DNA of 64,000 bases, taken from assembly GCF_019303495.1 (NCBI RefSeq), contig NZ_JAEVFI010000005.1, positions 215,313-279,312 on the forward strand. Reading direction: 5' to 3'. The DNA is from Streptomyces sp. JJ66 (GTDB lineage Bacteria > Actinomycetota > Actinomycetes > Streptomycetales > Streptomycetaceae). The notes beneath the pieces are model-generated. The model had not been told where the DNA came from. It searched no databases and saw only the letters and a list, made by a program, of their open reading frames with translations. The position numbers and the translations under genes are program-made. How positions within the stretch are numbered: the stretch's first letter is position 1; the number at the start of each line of letters is the position of its first letter. Positions 44,440 through 51,425 of this stretch are shown piece after piece.

Positions 44440-45438
44440 ATGCGGGTCGGAGTGCTGACCGGCGGCAGCGACTGCCCCGGCCTCAACGCGGTCATCCGCG
44501 CGATCGTCCGCAAGGGCGTACAGGAGTACGGCGACACCTTCACCGGCTTCCGCGACGGCTGGCGCGGCGTGCTGGAGAACGACACCATCGCGCTGGGCAT
44601 CCCCCAGGTACGCGGCACCCTGCCGCGCGGCGGCACCGTGCTCGGCTCCTCCCGTACCGATCCGCTGGCCGGTGCCGACGGTCCGGCCCGCGTCCGCGCC
44701 ACCCTCGAAGCGCACCGCCTGGACGCGCTCATCGTCATCGGCGGTATCCACACCCTCACCGCCGCCGCCTCCCTGACCGAGGAGCACGGCATTCCCTGTG
44801 TGGGCGTGCCCAAGACCATCGACAACGACATCGCGGGCACCGACTACACCGTCGGCTTCGACACCGCCGTCACCGTCGCGACCGAGACCATCGACCGGCT
44901 GCACACCACCGCCGAGTCCCACAAACGGGTGCTCGTGGTGGAGGTGATGGGCCGCAACAGCGGCTGGATCGCGGTGCACGCCGGGCTCGCCGGCGGCGCG
45001 AACGGCGTGCTGATCCCCGAGCGCCCCTTCGACCTGGACCGGGTCTGCGGCTGGGTGCAGTCCCGGTTCGGGGCCAGTTACGCCCCGATCGTCGTCGTCG
45101 CCGACAACGCCCGCCCCGCCGGCTATCCGGTGCGGCTGGGCGGCCTGTCCGGCATCGGGGAGTGGCTGGGCCACGAGATCGAACGCCGCACCGGTCACGA
45201 GGCCCGCGCCACCGTACTCGGCCACATCCAGCGCGGCGGCACCCCCACCCCGTTCGACCGCTGGCTGGCCACCCGCTTCGGCCTGCACGCCATCGACGCG
45301 GTACACGCCGGGGCGTGGGGCCAGCTGGTCGCCCTGCACGGCACCGACATCACCCGCGTCCCCCTGTCCACCGCCCTCGCCACCACCAAGACGGTCGATC
45401 CCTCCCGCTACGCCGAGAACGAGATCTTCTTCGGCTGA
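44440..45438 (+). CDS. 6-phosphofructokinase paralogue with altered active-site motifs
   Basis: A 332-residue PfkA-family protein. It keeps VPKTIDNDIAGTDYTVGFD with catalytic D128 and D130, VMGRNSGWIAVHAGL, and VLGHIQRGGTPTPFDRWLAT. Several key places differ from active enzymes: the nucleotide/Mg loop reads IGGIHTLTAA (I103-H104) instead of GG(E/D)(D/G)T, the N-terminal GGGD reads GGSD, and the acidic F6P contact region reads VADNARPAG and is about 12 residues shorter than in the second streptomycete PfkA. ATG at 44440 follows AGGAGGC. It may have lost or changed kinase activity. Confidence is high for family, low for glycolytic function. Confidence 0.85.
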   Translation: MRVGVLTGGSDCPGLNAVIRAIVRKGVQEYGDTFTGFRDGWRGVLENDTIALGIPQVRGTLPRGGTVLGSSRTDPLAGADGPARVRATLEAHRLDALIVIGGIHTLTAAASLTEEHGIPCVGVPKTIDNDIAGTDYTVGFDTAVTVATETIDRLHTTAESHKRVLVVEVMGRNSGWIAVHAGLAGGANGVLIPERPFDLDRVCGWVQSRFGASYAPIVVVADNARPAGYPVRLGGLSGIGEWLGHEIERRTGHEARATVLGHIQRGGTPTPFDRWLATRFGLHAIDAVHAGAWGQLVALHGTDITRVPLSTALATTKTVDPSRYAENEIFFG

Positions 45439-45443
45439 GCCGA

Positions 45444-45476
45444 GCGGTGGGGCGCCGCATCCCGGCACCCCACCGC
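45444..45476. terminator. Hairpin terminator after the PfkA-like gene
   Basis: A 9-bp stem (45444-45452 and 45468-45476) with an inner GCC/GGC extension, 6 bp past the stop. The trp fusion remnant converges from the other side. Confidence 0.65.
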
Positions 45477-45595
45477 GCCCTGCCCCGCCCCGCCCCCGAA
45501 CGGCCGTACCACACCGTGGCGTTCACCTCCACCCGCCGGACGGGCGGCCCGGCGGGTGACGCCGGAACCGCGGCTCGCTCCCGGCCGCGCGGGGG

Positions 45596-46130
45596 CTACC
45601 GAGCCCGGTCGCCCGGCGTCTGGATGGCTGCCAGCAGGTTGGCCAGAACGCGGGTGCCCTCCAGGGTCAGCACCGACTCCGGGTGGAACTGGACACCCGC
45701 CGCCCCCGGCGCGCGCAGCGCGTGGACATCGCCGCTGGCCGGGTCGCGGGCGAGGTCCACGCCGGACCGTGCCAGCCGGTCGGCGGTGGCGGCGTCGCAA
45801 CGGGCGGTGAAGGAGTTGTAGAAGCCGACCGTGTGTGCCTCACCGAACAGGTCGATGCGCTCCTGGGCGCCCTGAAACGGCTGGTCCTTGCGCACCAGCG
45901 GCAACCCGAGCTCGGCCGCCAGGAGTTCGTTTCCCAGGCACACGCCCAGCAGGCCGTGCCGGTGGCCGCGCAGCAGCTCGGCGGTCAGCGCGCGCAGGCC
46001 GCGCAGCCTGGGATCGTGCGCGTCGCGCGGATCGCCGGGACCGGGACCGAGTACCACCGGTCCGGGGTGTGCGCGCACGACCCGGCGCAGGCCCGGCGCG
46101 TCGTACCGGCGGACGGTCACGGGAACCTCC
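45596..46130 (-). pseudogene. trpE: Glutamine amidotransferase half of a disrupted trpE-trpG fusion
   Basis: The C-terminal (TrpG-like) domain of an anthranilate synthase fusion, separated from its N-terminal half by the IS element at 46131-47680. The reading frame starts EVPVTVRRYDAPG right at the insertion edge and has the amidotransferase signatures GPGPGDPRDAHDP, LLGVCLGNELLAAELG (nucleophile Cys; His is usual after G, here Asn), VGFYNSFTARC, and VQFHPESVLTLEG (His and Glu of the triad). It ends normally at 45596. A frame continues into the IS to an ATG at 46312, so a truncated amidotransferase with an IS-derived leader might still be made. Confidence 0.85.
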
Positions 46131-46203
46131 GAGGATGCCCCGGCCTTCAGGCCGGGGAGGAATCGGACTCCTGCGGAGCAGGGCAGGGAAAGCCGAATCG
46201 CCG

Positions 46204-46362
46204 TCAGGGCGATTCGGTGTCCGCCCCGGCGGCGTCGCGCTCGACCTCCAGCCGGTAGACGATCTCGGAGTTGAGGGACCTGCGGGCGGACTTGGCCTGA
46301 GCGACAAGCCATTCGTGCAGGTGGGCGGGCAGGCGGAGCGTGATGCGCTTCTCTTCATCCAT
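46204..46362 (-). CDS. Arc-like ribbon-helix-helix DNA-binding protein (52 aa)
   Basis: A small frame, too short for usual cut-offs, encoding MDEEKRITLRLPAHLHEWL followed by VAQAKSARRSLNSEIVYRLE and an acidic tail ending DTESP. The alternating beta strand (RITLRLP), the helix after it, and the SLNSEIVYRL second helix match the Arc/MetJ ribbon-helix-helix fold, whose dimers bind operators. It reads divergently from tnpB with 50 bp between starts, so it could repress both promoters. Start ATG at 46362, stop 46204. Small Arc-family genes beside tnpB recur in streptomycetes as I recall. Confidence 0.85.
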   Translation of the reverse strand: MDEEKRITLRLPAHLHEWLVAQAKSARRSLNSEIVYRLEVERDAAGADTESP

Positions 46363-46400
46363 GACCCCAGAGTAGTGGATTTTGAGTGGTCGGCCAGTGG

Positions 46401-46406
46401 TAGAGT
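46401..46406 (+). promoter_or_regulatory. -10 box TAGAGT for a probable leaderless tnpB transcript
   Basis: TAGAGT ends 6 nt before the GTG at 46413. The 50-bp gap to the divergent Arc-like gene must contain both promoters, so a single operator here could control both. Confidence 0.45.
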
Positions 46407-46412
46407 GGTGTC

Positions 46413-47660
46413 GTGACGACGCGAAAGAAGGTTCCGGAGGATGTCGGGCACGCCCGGTACACCTATCGGCTTCGCGTGTCGTCCACCGCCCGCACCGGCC
46501 TCCTCGCCGAGTGGGCGCGCTGCCGCTGGGTGTGGAACGAGTGCGTGGCCATGTCCCGCAAGGTCCACACCGCGAACCGCGACACCCCGGACGACAAGGT
46601 GACGTGCGGCCCGGCGCAGCTCGACAAGATGCTGACCGAGGCCCGCACCGCCATGTCGTGGCTGCGTGAAGGCGCGTCGGTGCCGCAGCAGCAGATCATC
46701 CGCGACTTCGCCAAGTCCCGCGCCAGGGCACTCAAGGACATCAAGGCGAAGCTGCCCCTCCGGCAGCGCGCGGGCATGCCCCGCATCAAGCGCAAGCGTG
46801 ACGCGTTGCCCACCATGAACTACACCCAGCGCGGATTCCGCCTGAAGGACGGTCGCCTGCACATCGCGGGCGGCATCGTGCTGACGGTGGTGTGGTCCCG
46901 TGATCTGCCGGCCGACCCGAGCAGTGTGCGCGTCTACCAGGACAGTCTGGGGCACTGGTACGCCTCGTTCGTCCTGGCCGCCGCATCTCAGCCGCTCCCG
47001 TCCACGGGGCGGGTGCTGGGGGTGGACTGGGGTGTGAAGGAGATTGCTACCACCACCTCCGACGCTCACGATCTTCCCCACCCGCAGTATGGCAAGAATG
47101 CGGCGCGGGGTCTGGCTCGCTATCAGCGGATGATGGCCCGCCGTAAGCCCGCGCGGGGGCAGGCGGCGTCGAAGGGGTACCGCCGGGCGCGGCGGCAGGC
47201 TGCGAAGGTGCACAAGAAGGTGGCGCGGCAGCGGCAGGACACCGGCCGCAAGTGGGCCAAGTCCGTGGTCCGGGATCATGACGCGATCGCGGTGGAGGAC
47301 TTTCGGCCCAGGTTCCTGGCGAAGTCCACTCTGGCGCGTAAGGCGGCTGACGCGGCGATCGGGGCCACGAAGGCGGCTCTGGTGGAGATGGGCCGTAAGC
47401 ATGGGCGGGATGTGCGGCTGGTGCATCCCGCGCACACCACGATGGACTGCGCGGAGTGCGGAGCGAGAACCAAGCACGCACTGCCTCTTTCGGAACGTAC
47501 CTACACCTGCACCGCGTGCGGAGTCGTATCCCCCAGGGACAAGAACTCCGCCCGCGTGATGCTCGTCCGGGCTGGTCTCAACCCGGCTGGTGCTGATCGT
47601 GTAAGAGCTGGCGGACCGCTGGTCCCCAGCCAACGTGAGCCAGGAATCCCCGTCCTTTAG
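46413..47660 (+). CDS. tnpB: TnpB RNA-guided nuclease of an IS605/IS1341-type element
   Basis: A 415-residue TnpB. N-terminal OrfB helix-turn-helix region: AEWARCRWVWNECVAMSRKV. Catalytic RuvC residues are all present: D205 in LGVDWGVKEIATT, E295 in AIAVEDFRPR and D376 in SPRDKNSARVML. The zinc finger between them has C346, C349, C366 and C369 (CAECG, CTACG). The length is usual for compact TnpB, so it is likely active. TnpB uses an omegaRNA from the element's right end to cut DNA next to the transposon target motif. The stop lies inside the right-end hairpin. Confidence 0.93.
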   Translation: MTTRKKVPEDVGHARYTYRLRVSSTARTGLLAEWARCRWVWNECVAMSRKVHTANRDTPDDKVTCGPAQLDKMLTEARTAMSWLREGASVPQQQIIRDFAKSRARALKDIKAKLPLRQRAGMPRIKRKRDALPTMNYTQRGFRLKDGRLHIAGGIVLTVVWSRDLPADPSSVRVYQDSLGHWYASFVLAAASQPLPSTGRVLGVDWGVKEIATTTSDAHDLPHPQYGKNAARGLARYQRMMARRKPARGQAASKGYRRARRQAAKVHKKVARQRQDTGRKWAKSVVRDHDAIAVEDFRPRFLAKSTLARKAADAAIGATKAALVEMGRKHGRDVRLVHPAHTTMDCAECGARTKHALPLSERTYTCTACGVVSPRDKNSARVMLVRAGLNPAGADRVRAGGPLVPSQREPGIPVL

Positions 47661-47700
47661 GGCGGGGAGGATTCAACTCAAGTCCGGTGGAGCGCACGCA
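47480..47700 (+). ncRNA. Predicted omegaRNA region at the right end of the IS
   Basis: In characterised elements the omegaRNA scaffold overlaps the 3' end of tnpB and the right-end hairpin, and its guide is the flanking host DNA. Here the scaffold would span about 47480-47680, with the guide starting near 47676-47682 in the trpE fragment (GTCCGGTGGAGCGC). Limits are inferred from family architecture, not from folding. Confidence 0.4.
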
Positions 47701-49067
47701 CGTGCGCGAGCATCGCGGTGAAGGTGTCCTCGGCGTCCACCACCAGGGCGTGACCGCGCAGCGGGCCGCGACCGGCCGCCGGGCGCAGTCGCAGCCAGAA
47801 CGGCGCCAGGCCCGCGCGCCGGGCGTCCAGGGCGGCCCGCACGCGCGGATCGGCGGCCAGCTCCGGGCGCGAGGCCGACGTCGCAGGACGGCCCGGGCGT
47901 ACGCCGAGCGCGGTGAGCACCCCGGCCGCCTTGGCGTGCGTCTCGGCGACCTCCCCGGCCGGGTCGGAGTCACGCACCAGTGTCGCGCCGACCGGGACGC
48001 GAAGCCGCCCGGACGCGGTGTCGATGTCGGCGGTGCGGATGAGGATGGGGGAGTCCAGGCACTGGGCGCCGCCCGCGTCCCGCCCGAGCAGCGCCAGCGC
48101 GCCCGCGTAGTAGCCACGTCCGGTGGCCTCGTGCCGCCGGATCACCCGGCAGGCGTTCTCCACCGGGCTGCCGGTGACCGTCGCCGCGAACATCGTCTCG
48201 CGCAGCACCTCGCGGGCGTCCAGCGTGGTGCGTCCGCGCAGCTCGTACTCGGTGTGCGCGAGGTGCGCCATCTCCTTCAGCCGGGGCCCGACGACGACAC
48301 CGCCCCGGTCGCCGACGGTGCACATCATCTTCAGCTCCTCGTCCACGACCATCGACAGCTCCGCCGACTCCTTGGCGTCGTCCAGGAAACGCAGCAACCC
48401 CTCGGTGCTCGGCCCCTGCGGCGGATAGCGGTAGGTGCCGCTGATCGGGTTCATCACCACCGTGCCGCCGGTCATCCGCACGTGTACTTCCGGGCTCGCG
48501 CCGACCAGGGTGCGCGCTCCGGTGTGCACGACGAACGTCCAGTACGCACCGCGTTCACCAGCGAGCAGACGGCGGAACAGGGCGAGCCCGTCGCGCGGGG
48601 TGTAGCCGTCGATCACGCCCTCGAAGACACGGCGGATGACGAAGTTGGCGCCCTCCCCGGCGCCGATCTCCTCCCGTACGACGCGGCGCACCAGGCCTTC
48701 GTAGGCGGCGTCGTCCACGTCGAACGCGCCGCCAGTGACGCCCACCTGATGCGCGGGCAGCGCGGCCAGCACCTCCGCTACAGCAAGCTCATGCCGCTCG
48801 CCCGGGACCAGCACCGTCAGCGGGGTGCCATCGTCGGTGACGTCGAAACCGCGCTCCCTCAGCTGCCGGAACGGCACCAGCGCGAGCGCGCCGAGCCGAC
48901 CGCCGTCCGGCAGCTCCGCCAGCGACGCGACGTCCCGCACCTCGCCGACGAGTACCTCCACCACGCCGTGGTCGCGGCCCGGCGTGCGTCGGCGCACCAG
49001 GGCGAAGGGCGGGGGCGTGTGGGCTGAGCAAGCGTTCCAGGAGGGTGGCGGCGGGGGCAAGGGACAC
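47678..49067 (-). pseudogene. trpE: Anthranilate synthase component I half of a disrupted trpE-trpG fusion
   Basis: The chorismate-binding part of a PhzE/TrpE-type fusion. Signatures: NFVIRRVFEGVIDGY, VVHTGARTLVGASPEVHVRM, MNPISGTYRYPP, DDAKESAELSMVVDEELKMM and ATVTGSPVENACRVI, covering the active site. It reads to HVRALHRT and stops at a TGA formed at the IS right end, losing its amidotransferase half. The native start is probably the GTG at 49067, which follows GGAAGGAAG and encodes SLAPAATLLERLLSPHAP; the body lies in another frame, so a 1-nt indel near 49007-49024 is also present. A trp leader and attenuator precede it. Confidence 0.85.
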
Positions 49068-49135
49068 GGCGTCTTCCTTCCGTCGGTGAGTGCCGGGAGA
49101 GGAAGCGGCCCGCCGCGCGTGCTGCGCCTACGCAA

Positions 49136-49160
49136 GAAGGCCGCCTCTCGGGCGGCCTTC
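49136..49160 (-). terminator. trp attenuator terminator hairpin
   Basis: A 10-bp perfect stem (49136-49145 and 49151-49160) with a 5-nt loop, between the Trp-rich leader peptide and the trpE start, on the minus strand. Its place 27 bp after the leader stop fits a transcription-attenuation terminator. Confidence 0.8.
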
Positions 49161-49186
49161 GCGTGGTATGTCCGGGGTACGCGCAG

Positions 49187-49246
49187 TCAGTGGGCCGCCG
49201 AAGGAGCGGTCCACCACCAGGAGCTGGCAAGCATCTGCACGAACAC
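49187..49246 (-). CDS. trpL: trp leader peptide (TrpL)
   Basis: A 19-residue frame on the minus strand, MFVQMLASSWWWTAPSAAH with GTG start at 49246, closely like known streptomycete trp leader peptides (M-F-...-W-W-W-T-A-...-A-A-H). Three consecutive Trp codons let ribosome stalling sense charged tRNA-Trp and control the hairpin at 49136-49160. ATG at 49234 is an alternative start giving 15 residues. The gene it would control is broken. Confidence 0.85.
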   Translation of the reverse strand: MFVQMLASSWWWTAPSAAH

Positions 49247-49462
49247 ACCCCGCACCTTACCCGCCCCCTGCACCAGCGCACACCCTCCTCCCGCCCCGGG
49301 CGACTCCACACCGCCCCCGGCCACCCGCCACCCTCAGGCAAAGATGCTCTCTATGAGAGCAGCCATTGTATGGATGTGTCAGCCCGGCAGAAGCAAAGAA
49401 ATGATCCCTCATTTATGAGCCACAACGCCCATTGGCAGGAGCTCACGAGTGGGGGGGTAATT

Positions 49463-49801
49463 TCACGCAGTGAAGCCGCAGATTTCGATGCAGTCCAGCG
49501 GGTCACTTCTTTGTTCTAGTTCTTCCGCAACACGGAGAAGAATTTCCTCCCTGCTAAGGTTCCATGGCTCGATGAGGCGGTCTTCGCGATGACTCAGCGG
49601 CCCCACTCTGACACCCCGGTCGGTCAGCGCGCCGATCAGCTCCAGTGTGACCTCTCGAACCCGCACGAGCGGCGCGGACTTGCCTGCCAAACTCTCCGCC
49701 GAGTCCCATAGTGGAACAAAATAGAGGAGACCTATCTTAGCGTACTCATACAGATAGTCTATCTCCTCTTCCATGGCCGTAGGTTCAATCGATTCAGACA
49801 C
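49463..49801 (-). CDS. Small protein at the end of the toxin-immunity array
   Basis: A 112-residue acidic protein of unknown family: SESIEPTAMEEEIDYLYEYA, LLYFVPLWDSAESLAGKSAP, VRVREVTLELIGALTDRGVR and a C-terminal LRVAEELEQRSDPL segment. It is helical with mixed strands. It is not obviously related to the two Imm50-like genes upstream. Its place as the last minus-strand gene after the immunity genes suggests another immunity protein (inference). The Met at residue 10 (MEEEIDYL) is a possible alternative start. Base composition is visibly more AT-rich than the housekeeping genes. Confidence 0.65.
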   Translation of the reverse strand: MSESIEPTAMEEEIDYLYEYAKIGLLYFVPLWDSAESLAGKSAPLVRVREVTLELIGALTDRGVRVGPLSHREDRLIEPWNLSREEILLRVAEELEQRSDPLDCIEICGFTA

Positions 49802-49894
49802 TATTCGACTCCAGCGCGGAACGCGCCAAGCGCGCCACCCACATCTGTGAGACGCGGAGAAAAATCTTACCTAGTTGCACCTTGTTCTCATGTG

Positions 49895-50305
49895 CTACTC
49901 GGCCCCAGCGCGAAACGCCCGCAGCCGTGCTACCCGGACCTCCGAGGCGTGTAGCGAGAATTTTGCCTGTGGTTGCACTGCTTCAAAACTGGTCGAGGCG
50001 TCAACGTTTTGACGCATGCTGACATGACATGCATCACCCATCACGAATCCACTCATAGAGACTTCATGCACTGGTGTGAAATGCAGCCAAAATTCAACAG
50101 TATTCGCACCCGACCGAACCCACTCCTCCGGTGGATTATCCGGCATAGCATTCAATACGAACTCCATGGTGAGTGAAGCCCCTTCGTCTTCACTGCTGAA
50201 GTGCACAGTCGTCAAGGGCCGGCCGCTCAATTCAGGAGCCTCGTCGTAGAGGACCGTGAGCCCTCCGTCCGATGAGAGGAGCGTGCGCCAGTCGTCCTTA
50301 CCCAT
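49895..50305 (-). CDS. Imm50-like immunity protein
   Basis: A 136-residue protein with the pattern I associate with immunity family 50: DDWRTLLSSDGGLTVLYDEA, a beta-rich core (RPLTTVHFSSEDEGASLTM), a PEEWVRSGANTVEFWLHFTP segment with P-x-x-W, then beta strands ending RVARLRAFRAG. It overlaps the upstream paralogue by 8 bp, so the two are translationally coupled. It would neutralise the toxin domain of an RHS- or T7SS-type effector; the cognate toxin is not the nearest one. Lower GC than the core genome suggests acquisition. Confidence 0.7.
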   Translation of the reverse strand: MGKDDWRTLLSSDGGLTVLYDEAPELSGRPLTTVHFSSEDEGASLTMEFVLNAMPDNPPEEWVRSGANTVEFWLHFTPVHEVSMSGFVMGDACHVSMRQNVDASTSFEAVQPQAKFSLHASEVRVARLRAFRAGAE

Positions 50306-50789
50306 AGAAGGTCCTTTCCGTAGGCTCAGGTACAGAAGTGCCGAGCCTTATGCGATCCACAGGACTAGCGTAATAGTGTGGCTGAGGTTCGGTGTCGCTT
50401 TCTGAGAAGGCACTGAGGTGGCTTACCTTGAGCGAATCACTACTCGTAAATCGTAGCCGGAGTTTTTCACCTTCGATATGCACCCGAAGTCGCCTCTTGG
50501 GCTCCTCGGTAAATGTGAAATGTGCCTTGCCTGGACCTCTCCAATGATCGATTACCAAATCTCCTACAGCTAGAAACTCAATATTGGCCTGGAGTCGATC
50601 ACATTTTGCTGTCAGCCACTCTGGACGTGCTTTGTCTGGAAACCCATTCAGGTCTGCTCTGGTTTTCAGACTTGGACCTAGGCTCAAATTTACTGATCGG
50701 ACAAAGATAGGCTTGAGCAATGACGTATCCTCGAATAGATCTGCGAGAACATTTCGATTAACGAGTTGATCAACCCAGTTTAGGGTCAT
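50298..50789 (-). CDS. Imm50-like immunity protein, second copy
   Basis: A 163-residue protein. It shares the plan of the next gene downstream: NWVDQLVNRNVLADLFEDTS, a beta-rich core (SVNLSLGPSLKTRADLNGFP), RPEWLTAKCDRLQANIEFLA with the P-x-W motif, and late LRLRFTSSDSLKVSHLSAFS. ATG at 50789 follows GAGGAG; an upstream in-frame ATG at 50852 would add a non-family tail. The C-terminal tail DTEPQPHYYASPVDRIRLG is specific to this copy. AT-rich for this genome. Confidence 0.7.
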   Translation of the reverse strand: MTLNWVDQLVNRNVLADLFEDTSLLKPIFVRSVNLSLGPSLKTRADLNGFPDKARPEWLTAKCDRLQANIEFLAVGDLVIDHWRGPGKAHFTFTEEPKRRLRVHIEGEKLRLRFTSSDSLKVSHLSAFSESDTEPQPHYYASPVDRIRLGTSVPEPTERTFYG

Positions 50790-50933
50790 AGTAATAATAC
50801 TCCTCGCAGCCCGGAATCTTGCCATTTCTGGTGTCATCGAACGGGCGAACATATACGGCGGCAGTGAGCCCGCAGGTAGCCCTAAGCCGTTACTCGAAGT
50901 GAAGCAAGGGGGCTACGTAGCGTCGTAAATTAC

Positions 50934-51425
50934 TCACCACGGGAGGAGTACGGGTGCCCGGTCCCACAACCAGTCTGGCAGCCGATCTCTCACCGGCCGA
51001 AGCCATGGGTCGATCCGCTCCACCTTTTCAGGGTCTGTCGTCGTGTGGCTCAAAAATAGCTGGTCGAGTTCATGGACAAGGCGAACGATTGATGGAGGCA
51101 TATTCAGTGAAGTCGCAACCACTCTGTCCTCGATGTTTGCTCGCACATCCAGGGCAAAAAGATAGTCGTCGATCGTCACCTGATGGGATGCCCAACCAGA
51201 CGAGACAGCCCGAACCAGCAACTCCCACTCTCTGAGCATGCTCCCCACTGAGTGAACAGGGTGAGTCATCTTAGCTGCAATCTCTGGGCTTTTTTGTTCC
51301 TTCTCGATGGCTAGTCTTCTGTTGTCGATCTTGGAGATCAGGTCTCTCTCTAGTTTGGTTAGCGAGTCGAAAACTCCATCAGTTCTCGGCGTGTTCGAAC
51401 TAGGTGTCGTGATTCGTTGACTCAT
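50934..51425 (-). CDS. Probable cognate immunity protein of the RHS toxin
   Basis: A 163-residue protein of unrecognised family. The N-terminus has a coiled coil (FDSLTKLERDLISKIDNRR, AIEKEQKSPEIAAKM), the middle is helical (EWELLVRAVSSGWASHQVTI; LDVRANIEDRVVATSL), and the end is Trp/Pro-rich (RLPDWLWDRAPVLLPW). It starts ATGA-overlapped with the RHS gene stop, the standard place for the immunity partner of a polymorphic toxin. The assignment as antitoxin rests on that linkage only. Bases 50790-50933 upstream of the next gene show nothing clear. Confidence 0.7.
   Translation of the reverse strand: MSQRITTPSSNTPRTDGVFDSLTKLERDLISKIDNRRLAIEKEQKSPEIAAKMTHPVHSVGSMLREWELLVRAVSSGWASHQVTIDDYLFALDVRANIEDRVVATSLNMPPSIVRLVHELDQLFLSHTTTDPEKVERIDPWLRPVRDRLPDWLWDRAPVLLPW

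Larger units (their letters stand above)
46131..47680 (+). mobile_element. IS200/IS605-superfamily (IS1341-type) element, TnpB only
   Basis: The element lacks a TnpA gene and carries TnpB with a divergent 52-residue Arc-like protein. Left end: hairpin CCCCGGCC-TTCA-GGCCGGGG at 46138-46157. Right end: hairpin with 8-bp arms (one G-T pair) and TTTA loop at 47648-47667, containing the tnpB stop. Such subterminal hairpins and the lack of terminal inverted repeats or target duplication mark this superfamily. The limits are good to within about 5 bp: host coding sequence ends at HRT (47681) and resumes at EVPVTV (46130). Confidence 0.85.
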
